In this document: one piece after another, positions 1 to 4,065 of the stretch | Numbering within the stretch: the first letter of the stretch is position 1 | Layout of the letters: each line of letters starts with the position of its first letter | Source: a virus | Virus record (IMG/VR): IMGVR_UViG_3300031973_001096 | Coordinates: 1 to 20,994 of that record | Strand: one strand, 5' to 3' | DNA length: 20,994 nucleotides | Made by a program: the position numbers and the translations under genes | Notes under the pieces: generated by a model | What the model was told of the DNA's origin: nothing | What the model saw: only the letters and a program-made list of their open reading frames with translations | The model's database searches: none

Positions 1-1
1 T

Positions 2-304
2 GAGCTGTCGCCAACACCTAAGTATCTGTCTGATTACGTACATCGGGTTCTGGCTGAACGGGACGAGAATAAAACGCCCGAGGAATGCTTGCCAGTTGAC
101 CCGCTGGCCGATCTAACGGCTATGTCACAGGAGCTGGGCGTGGGGTATGGGCAGGATGATTTGCCAATTGAGGTGCTGCGCATCTTGAGGTTCATATTCC
201 ACTACTTCCGCGAGCCGCACATGGCAGCAGAGCTGCCCGATGAACTGGTGCCTGATATCCGGGCGCTTGAGGCGATGTTTAAGGCACAAGGGGTCATTGT
301 ATGA
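2..304 (+). CDS. C-terminal part of an unknown phage protein (5' end outside window)
   Basis: The frame is open from base 2, so at least 100 residues of C-terminus are visible and the true start lies upstream of the window. A TTG at 89 could be read as a start, but the frame continues before it (ELSPTPKYLSDYVHRVLAERD...) with equally natural composition and no SD precedes the TTG, so it is rejected. The visible part is soluble, acidic and probably helical (LPIEVLRILRFIFHYF, then a Pro/Glu-rich turn and a final helix). I see no domain I can name. The TGA overlaps the next start as ATGA, so it belongs to the same rightward operon as the next three genes. Being in a short-gene cluster opposite the late operon suggests an early/accessory phage gene; that is inference. 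Confidence 0.75.
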   Translation, partial: ELSPTPKYLSDYVHRVLAERDENKTPEECLPVDPLADLTAMSQELGVGYGQDDLPIEVLRILRFIFHYFREPHMAAELPDELVPDIRALEAMFKAQGVIV

Positions 305-678
305 GCAATCTATCAAACGAACAGCTGGATGCGCTGCTGGCGCTGGCCAAGGCCGCAACGCCTGGCAATTGGCGGCCGGTGATAGATGCTAGCTTTGCCG
401 CCGTGGCAGTTGGCGACCGCGTCGTCTGTGGCGACATGTATAACCACAGAGATGCCTCATTCATCGCCGCTGCCAGCCCTGCCACTATCACCGCGCTGGT
501 TCAGCAGCTACAGGAGGCGCGGAGGGATGCGGAGCGGTATCGCTCACTTGAATGGACGCAAGAGGCCGATTCGATAGGGCCGATATTTGTTGCACGGGTG
601 CGGCGCAATTCACCAAAAACACTGTTTAACGTGGGCCTAGCAATCGACGCCGCCATGTCCAAGGAGCGCCAGCCATGA
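301..678 (+). CDS. Ead/Ea22-like phage accessory protein
   Basis: This 125-residue protein resembles the Ead/Ea22-like family found in the accessory early regions of many lambdoid phages, whose molecular role is not established. The recognisable parts are the N-terminal ALAKAATPGNWRPV stretch, the central DASFIAAASPATITALVQQL segment, and the helix EARRDAERYRSLE leading to a C-terminal AIDAAM motif. The ATPxxW and FIAAA-PATI pieces are the family hallmark as I know it; the RDAERYR...AIDAAM tail is a separate short module common in phage proteins. The start is set by ATGA overlap with the upstream stop and by AAGGGG about 8 nt before it. It ends by ATGA overlap with the next gene. The family assignment rests on motif recall, not on a search. 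Confidence 0.7.
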   Translation: MSNLSNEQLDALLALAKAATPGNWRPVIDASFAAVAVGDRVVCGDMYNHRDASFIAAASPATITALVQQLQEARRDAERYRSLEWTQEADSIGPIFVARVRRNSPKTLFNVGLAIDAAMSKERQP

Positions 679-794
679 AAGCATTATTGGCAGGCCTCAA
701 AGACGCTGCCGGCGTGCTCGCCCTTGGGGCTGTCATGCTCGGCGTATGGTGGATTATTGAGGCGTTCGCTCGGGCTGTAGAGCGGGCGCAGTGA
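675..794 (+). CDS. 39-residue single-pass membrane peptide
   Basis: A short gene beginning MKALLAGLKDAAG, followed by a hydrophobic span (about residues 11-30, rich in Leu, Val, Ala, Gly and Trp) and an amphipathic tail ending AVERAQ. One transmembrane helix with a Lys-bearing N-terminus is predicted by eye. Support for it being real: AAGGAG lies 9 nt before the ATG, it starts by ATGA overlap with the preceding gene, its TGA overlaps a GTG, and it fills exactly the space between its neighbours. No function can be assigned; small phage membrane peptides of this kind can be superinfection-exclusion or lysis-modulating factors, but nothing in the sequence distinguishes these. Confidence 0.7.
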   Translation: MKALLAGLKDAAGVLALGAVMLGVWWIIEAFARAVERAQ

Positions 795-805
795 AGGAGA
801 CAGCA

Positions 806-1027
806 ATGCTACCAAGCAAACCCGGCCACAGGCTCTCTGAGTCAGGCCTCAGTGATTACAAGGCATTCGTGGCGCATGTCCAGAAATGGCAATGCACCTG
901 CAGCCCGGTCAAGCGCTGCGAGCGGTGCCGCCACCCAGGAAACCCGATCAACCTGCAAAACAGGTCGGATGCCTGGGAGCGGGCCGGCTCAACGGAAGCG
1001 TTCGATGCCATCAAGGGGATGATTTGA
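806..1027 (+). CDS. Small Cys-rich protein with a possible zinc knuckle
   Basis: A 73-residue unknown protein. It carries four cysteines in a C-x1-C-x5-C-x2-C arrangement (about residues 30-41, CTCSPVKRCERC), followed by basic residues and a helical tail ending AFDAIKGMI. The cysteine spacing would suit a single bound zinc ion, with RCERCRH giving a basic, possibly nucleic-acid-facing patch; that is inference. The start is placed at ATG 806 because AAGGAG lies 6 nt before it. An in-frame GTG at 791 overlapping the previous TGA (GTGA) is possible and would add five residues. It is the last gene of the rightward operon and its stop codon overlaps the end of Rz1 on the opposite strand. Confidence 0.7.
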   Translation: MLPSKPGHRLSESGLSDYKAFVAHVQKWQCTCSPVKRCERCRHPGNPINLQNRSDAWERAGSTEAFDAIKGMI

Positions 1028-1265
1028 GCGCTGCCGCCCGGCACTTATGGTACTGCCCGGCGACCTCGGCCAGTTTGAGCGTGGTCGCACCAAAGCTCGG
1101 ATCAGTCAGCGGAGCCAGCTCAGGGCAACTTGCTATCACTAGCGGGCTGAGGCTTGCCGGTAATGGCGGAGTTGAGGACGCGCAGGCTGTCATCATCATG
1201 GCGACAGTCACGGTAAACAACGCGCTCCTGTATTTTGGTCTGTAGCTGCTGGCGGACTGTGACAT
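1011..1265 (-). CDS. Rz1-like spanin, outer-membrane lipoprotein subunit
   Basis: This 84-residue protein is the o-spanin. A basic N-region (RPKYR) precedes a hydrophobic stretch and a lipobox MTAC with lipidated Cys at residue 28, leaving a mature protein of about 57 residues. Ala at +2 fits outer-membrane sorting. The mature part begins Pro-rich (STPPLPASLSPL), as Rz1 proteins do, and ends with LKLAEVAGQYHKCRAAA, a tail common in Rz1 proteins of proteobacterial phages. It starts inside Rz in another frame and runs past the Rz stop, the usual overlapping spanin arrangement. A TTG start at residue 16, with AGGAG before it, would remove the positive residues before the signal, so the ATG is preferred. 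With Rz it would bridge and fuse inner and outer membranes after peptidoglycan is cut. Confidence 0.88.
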   Translation of the reverse strand: MSQSASSYRPKYRSALFTVTVAMMMTACASSTPPLPASLSPLVIASCPELAPLTDPSFGATTLKLAEVAGQYHKCRAAALKSSP

Positions 1266-1458
1266 TTTGCACCTCGATTTTACTGATGGCCTCCGCGGCG
1301 CCGCGCTGGGCGGCTTTCTCGACCTGGGCTAGCTTGAGCGCTTCGGCATCGCGCCGGCCGGCTTCCAGATCCTCGCCGTCGCTGCGGCCCTTGACGTAGG
1401 CGCTACCGGTGGCCACGACGACAGCCAGCAGGGCGGCTAGTAGGATATAGGGGCTCAT
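1120..1458 (-). CDS. Rz-like spanin, inner-membrane subunit
   Basis: A 112-residue protein with an N-terminal transmembrane anchor (about residues 4-22, ILLAALLAVVVATGSAYV), no cleavage site, and a long charged helix (about 30-75) likely to form the periplasmic coiled coil of an i-spanin. The C-terminal third is variable and carries YRDCRHDDDSLRVLN, a segment familiar in Rz proteins. The start overlaps the stop of the lysozyme gene as ATGA, which couples the two. Rz1 begins inside this gene in a different frame. The order lysozyme, Rz, Rz1 is the standard end of a Gram-negative phage lysis cassette, and length and topology are normal for the family. Confidence 0.88.
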   Translation of the reverse strand: MSPYILLAALLAVVVATGSAYVKGRSDGEDLEAGRRDAEALKLAQVEKAAQRGAAEAISKIEVQNVTVRQQLQTKIQERVVYRDCRHDDDSLRVLNSAITGKPQPASDSKLP

Positions 1459-2165
1459 GCTCTGCCCTCACATAGCCGGCGCTCGGCAGCTCGCCGTCTT
1501 ACTAGGCCATTTACCACGCTGCCGCCAGCCATGTTCCAGCGTTCAATTGCTGCGCATGCGCCAGGCCAATCCCCGGCATTGGCACGTCTGGCCGCCGTAG
1601 AGCCGCAGAAACCATTGACGCCTATGTTGTAGGCCAGGGACGTAAACGCGGCCGCCTGATGGTCTTTCATAGGCACGCTGACGCATTTCCGCACCCCGGC
1701 GTAGTATTGCCCAAGTTCTTCCTCTAGCCACTGCTGGCACGTGGCGTCCGATACTGTCCTGCCGGGGATAGCGCGCGCACCGGTCTGGCCGTAACAGATC
1801 GTCGGGATGCCCACGATATCGTTGTAGGTTGTATTCCTCTTCCCTTCCCAGCCCGCTACGAAACTAACGGCAATCAGCAAAGCACCAGCGGCGCCGGCTG
1901 CAACTTTCCCTCCAGTCGTGGCCGCGCCAGACTGCTTGTTAATGCGACGCTTTGGCTTATCATCCAGCAGGCTAGGCTGTGCCACAACCCGTGCGACGGC
2001 AGCGCCAAACGATATCACCGCAGCCACCAGCACAAGGACGGGAGCACTACCGGTGGCGTATAGGTTGAACCCCACTTCCACGCCTGACGCCAGCGCTGCC
2101 AGCAGGGATAGGCGTACGCTCCAGAGTTTCGGCCACTTGCGCTTCCAATCATCGATTAGTTTCAT
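1455..2165 (-). CDS. SAR-type lysozyme (GH24) with an extra N-terminal holin-like two-TM domain
   Basis: The C-terminal portion (about residues 85-236) is a phage lysozyme that cleaves the glycan strands of peptidoglycan. It has the T4-lysozyme catalytic spacing: Glu107 (WEG), Asp116 and Thr122, i.e. E-x8-D-x5-T, with the ICYGQT block following. Just before the catalytic Glu is a weakly hydrophobic Gly/Ala-rich span (87-105) typical of a signal-anchor-release (SAR) domain, as in phage 21 and P1 lysozymes. Unusually, about 75 residues precede it: an amphipathic start (MKLIDDWKRKWPKLWSVRLS) and two hydrophobic spans (about 18-37 and 42-62), resembling the small holin-like DUF7940 proteins normally encoded separately. 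A basic linker KPKRRINK follows, which would lie in the cytoplasm. No internal ATG, GTG or TTG with an SD was found at the junction. The gene overlaps the upstream stop by 17 nt. Confidence 0.88.
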   Translation of the reverse strand: MKLIDDWKRKWPKLWSVRLSLLAALASGVEVGFNLYATGSAPVLVLVAAVISFGAAVARVVAQPSLLDDKPKRRINKQSGAATTGGKVAAGAAGALLIAVSFVAGWEGKRNTTYNDIVGIPTICYGQTGARAIPGRTVSDATCQQWLEEELGQYYAGVRKCVSVPMKDHQAAAFTSLAYNIGVNGFCGSTAARRANAGDWPGACAAIERWNMAGGSVVNGLVRRRAAERRLCEGRA

Positions 2166-2523
2166 TTGCGGCGCCTTTCGTCACGTGTGAGGGGGAGCCA
2201 GCGCTCGTCGCGCTTGCGGTTAACTTGCCGGATGTGTAGCTCCATAATGCGCTCCCTATAACACCGACCACAATCAGCACGACGGCGTTGAGTACATACT
2301 GCAGCGTGTTGCGAAACATCGCGCTGCGGTTTTCCATTTGGCGTATCATTGCCTCGTGATACCGACGGTGGCCCTCTGCGTCCCCGCCGGGGAAGGCGTC
2401 TGCGCAGTTATTGCTCGCCTTTTCCAGGGCGCCGACCTTCTGGGCTAGCTCTGCGATGTCCTGGCGTGTTCTTTCCTGGTTGGTCAGAAACAGCAGCCAC
2501 GGCGGCTCTTTTTCGTCGCTCAT
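2149..2523 (-). CDS. Single-TM lysis-cassette protein, candidate holin or antiholin
   Basis: A 124-residue protein with a charged helical N-terminal half (about 15-72; ERTRQDIAELAQKVGALEKA, then HRRYHEAMIRQMENR), one clear transmembrane span (about 77-97, YVLNAVVLIVVGVIGSALW) and a polar Ser/Thr-rich tail. It lies immediately upstream of the lysozyme gene, the usual holin position, and small phage proteins with an HRxYHE helix before a TM are often seen there. That makes a holin or holin regulator plausible but unproven; a single TM with a long cytoplasmic helix is not a classical class I or II holin. It starts by ATGA overlap with the 163-residue gene and has AAGG 8 nt upstream. Confidence 0.75.
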   Translation of the reverse strand: MSDEKEPPWLLFLTNQERTRQDIAELAQKVGALEKASNNCADAFPGGDAEGHRRYHEAMIRQMENRSAMFRNTLQYVLNAVVLIVVGVIGSALWSYTSGKLTASATSAGSPSHVTKGAANETNR

Positions 2524-2620
2524 AGTTTCGCCTTAGCCACACCAGCAGACCATACGCGAAAAATAGGCCCCAGATCATCCAGGCCATGAGCGTCAGCGCC
2601 AGCCATGTCTCGTCGGTCAT
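2408..2620 (-). CDS. Nested 70-residue single-TM protein, possible holin
   Basis: This frame overlaps the last 101 nt of the 163-residue gene and the first 116 nt of the 124-residue gene, yet its content looks like a real membrane protein. The N-terminus MTDETWLALTLMAWMIWG... gives one strong hydrophobic helix (about 5-29) followed by a very basic stop-transfer segment LRRNYERRKR, and a polar Arg/Gly/Pro-rich tail. GAGGG lies about 9-10 nt before the ATG. By contrast the overlapping tail of the 163-residue protein is low in hydrophobics and featureless. A Trp-rich TM with a basic flank directly in front of lysozyme could be a holin. The overlap lowers confidence; the tail in particular may only reflect constraint from the other frame. 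Confidence 0.5.
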   Translation of the reverse strand: MTDETWLALTLMAWMIWGLFFAYGLLVWLRRNYERRKRAAVAAVSDQPGKNTPGHRRASPEGRRPGKGEQ

Positions 2621-3011
2621 CGTCTGTCACCCTCAGCATGCGCACAGCTTGCCACGCCCACAGCGCCATGATGACGGCCGTATATAGAGGCGGACTTTCC
2701 AAATCGACGCCGGCATACCAAAGGCCGTAGAAAAACGTCGTTGCCGCGATGGCCAGTATGTTTATGCGCATGATGGCCATCAGAAACGATGATGCACCAG
2801 AAACGGCGCCTAACATATAGATACAGACGCAGGCTAGTACATCTGCTAGCACTGCGGTGCCGAAATACACATGACCATCATCTGTAGAGATCAACAGCCG
2901 GTGAACAGCCTGGAACCCGAGCACCGCCACCACCGCTGGCAGCCTGTTGGGCAGCACCATATTGCGTGCTACACACAGCACGCTGACCAGCAGCATGGCG
3001 GCGCTCATCAT
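2520..3011 (-). CDS. Multipass membrane protein of the lysis region
   Basis: A 163-residue protein with four or five hydrophobic spans (about 3-20, 24-41, 50-72, 82-100 and 108-126) and a hydrophilic C-terminal tail from about 127. I do not recognise a family. Position between the fibre-tip gene and the lysozyme suggests a lysis-associated role (holin, antiholin) or an exclusion function, both inference. The ATGATG start has no SD, only an A-rich run, but it overlaps the TGA of the 23-residue peptide gene, so it probably depends on reinitiation. Its last 100 nt are shared with the nested 70-residue frame. Its TGA overlaps the ATG of the 124-residue gene. Confidence 0.7.
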   Translation of the reverse strand: MMSAAMLLVSVLCVARNMVLPNRLPAVVAVLGFQAVHRLLISTDDGHVYFGTAVLADVLACVCIYMLGAVSGASSFLMAIMRINILAIAATTFFYGLWYAGVDLESPPLYTAVIMALWAWQAVRMLRVTDDDRRDMAGADAHGLDDLGPIFRVWSAGVAKAKL

Positions 3012-3079
3012 TTCTTTTTGGGCTTGGTGGCTGTCTTTTGGCGTGGTTTCGGTGGGGTGCCGCCTGATACTTGTTGCAT
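3008..3079 (-). CDS. Tiny 23-residue Lys/Pro-rich basic peptide
   Basis: The peptide starts MQQVSGGTPPKPRQ and ends KPKKK, with about seven Lys and one Arg and no acidic residue, so it is strongly cationic and likely unstructured. Evidence that it is translated: AGGAG stands 7 nt before the ATG, the best SD in the area; the SD itself overlaps the TAG of the fibre-tip gene; and its TGA overlaps the ATG of the following membrane-protein gene, which has no SD of its own. It could be a leader whose translation allows reinitiation downstream, or a functional cationic peptide acting on nucleic acid or membrane. No family is known to me. Confidence 0.6.
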   Translation of the reverse strand: MQQVSGGTPPKPRQKTATKPKKK

Positions 3080-3088
3080 AGTGCTCTC

Positions 3089-3604
3089 CTATTTCACTCG
3101 GATGATCCAGCGCCCTACTAGGGATCGCTGGCGGTTATCAATTGCGGCCTGCTCTGGCCCGCTATTGAGCGTAAACGGGTGTTGATGCACCCCTGTATTC
3201 GTGCCGTGCGTGCCAGTCTGGGTAAGGGTTTGCACCATAGGTGACCCTAGGCCTAACAGCTGTGCGTTGGCAAAGTTCGCTGTCGCCCTGTCATGCTCGT
3301 GCGTGTGCCCCCCAGCGCTGCCGGTCATCAGGTTGTCTTTCGGCAGATTGCTAATGGCAATATTGTAGCTGTTCGCCCCAACGAAACTACCGCCCGCGCC
3401 AGCCGATCCGATGAACGTAGCGTTCTCACCGTTCATGTTTGGTATCGTCATGCCATGCAGCGGACTTACAGGGTCGTCCAGCACTTGGCCATTGCACTCT
3501 ACCCATCCGGCTGGCAGAGGCAGGCCGAAATGGGCGTATAGGGATGCCACTACGGTCGCAATAGGCACCGGCTCACCGCGCTGCCTCTTTTTGCTGAATA
3601 GCAT
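3089..3604 (-). CDS. Phage tail-collar/fibre-tip protein with HxH metal motifs
   Basis: A 171-residue protein built like the C-terminal collar and tip of phage tail fibres. Residues about 22-60 resemble the tail-collar domain (LPLPAGWVECNGQ, the usual 'PxGWxxCDGQ' turn, then TIPNMNGE). Two His clusters, HTHEH at about 100-104 and HQH at 140-142, match the HxH motifs that coordinate metal ions along trimeric T4 fibre tips. It ends SLVGRWIIRVK, a typical fibre C-terminus. It is short and lacks a shaft, so it probably attaches to another virion protein. The start is ATG 3604, overlapping the previous stop as TAATG; the frame is open further upstream to 3802 but that part lies under the preceding gene. 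It may act in receptor binding; partner and receptor are unknown. Confidence 0.8.
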   Translation of the reverse strand: MLFSKKRQRGEPVPIATVVASLYAHFGLPLPAGWVECNGQVLDDPVSPLHGMTIPNMNGENATFIGSAGAGGSFVGANSYNIAISNLPKDNLMTGSAGGHTHEHDRATANFANAQLLGLGSPMVQTLTQTGTHGTNTGVHQHPFTLNSGPEQAAIDNRQRSLVGRWIIRVK

Positions 3605-3942
3605 TATGCAGACCTCACGTGTGCTTTCCAGTTGCCGGAATGCGATTTGATCTTGATAGCCGTTGGCGTCATCTCCAGGAAATCCAGCCTGGATGAGTTC
3701 ACCGTGCCCTCGTCCCACAGTACCCAGTGATCGCCCTCCGATCCGCCGGCCATCTCTGTCGCCATATCGGCCTGCGCAACGGTAGTCACGTAGACCGAAC
3801 ACGTACCCGGAGTGATCGGGCGTACCTGTATCGACACGCGCTCGACTTGAGGAACTGGCGTTATGTACAGAGTGTCGCCGGAACTAATCATTTGCCCCGT
3901 GTTCCTGATACTATGGAAATTGTCAACCACTACGATAGCCAT
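3604..3942 (-). CDS. Small beta-rich virion-associated protein, function unknown
   Basis: A 112-residue soluble protein (MAIVVVDNFHSIRNTG...) of alternating hydrophobic and polar residues, predicted by eye as mostly beta strands, ending KIKSHSGNWKAHVRSA. No transmembrane span, signal or catalytic motif is visible. It has a strong SD, AGGAGG about 6 nt before the ATG, and is the first gene after the only sizeable gap in the operon. The stop overlaps the fibre-tip start as TAATG, so the two proteins may be made in equal amounts and may form one fibre or attachment assembly; this is inference. Phage beta-sandwich linkers of this size often join fibres to the tail, but I do not recognise this one. 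Confidence 0.75.
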   Translation of the reverse strand: MAIVVVDNFHSIRNTGQMISSGDTLYITPVPQVERVSIQVRPITPGTCSVYVTTVAQADMATEMAGGSEGDHWVLWDEGTVNSSRLDFLEMTPTAIKIKSHSGNWKAHVRSA

Positions 3943-4065
3943 GCTAGCCTCCTATGTACACCCTGTTAATCATTGCCCTAGGCAGCCTAGTGTGTGGCTC
4001 TCTTGTCGGGGCTGAGCGCTGGATTATCGAGCGTTGCCGATCCAGCAAAAACCGTTTCCTGCGTG
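3943..4065 (-). other. 123-bp intergenic gap with a perfect dyad
   Basis: This is the largest non-coding gap of the late operon. On the minus strand it carries the AGGAGG of the following gene and, at 3978-3990, a perfect 13-bp palindrome CTAGGCTGCCTAG with a single central base. A GATAAT hexamer lies about 80 nt upstream of the next start but lacks a convincing -35 element. There is no stem followed by a T-run. The plus strand can be read as an ORF from 3954, but it has no SD. The gap separates ejection-protein genes from the fibre-tip and lysis genes, where an extra promoter or processing site would make sense, but none is demonstrated. Confidence 0.4.

Noticed and set aside
1028-1065. Possible bidirectional terminator between the convergent operons
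   Set aside because: The GC-rich GCCCGGC copies are in direct, not inverted, orientation and no T-run follows.
3605-3802. Upstream extension of the fibre-tip gene to 3802
   Set aside because: The extension overlaps the 112-residue gene entirely and is Arg/Gly-rich shadow sequence; ATG 3604 has a TAATG junction and normal collar-domain start.
4000-4060. Sigma-70 promoter on the minus strand with GATAAT
   Set aside because: The hexamer matches five of six bases of TATAAT, but no -35-like hexamer occurs at 16-18 nt and there is no extended -10 motif.
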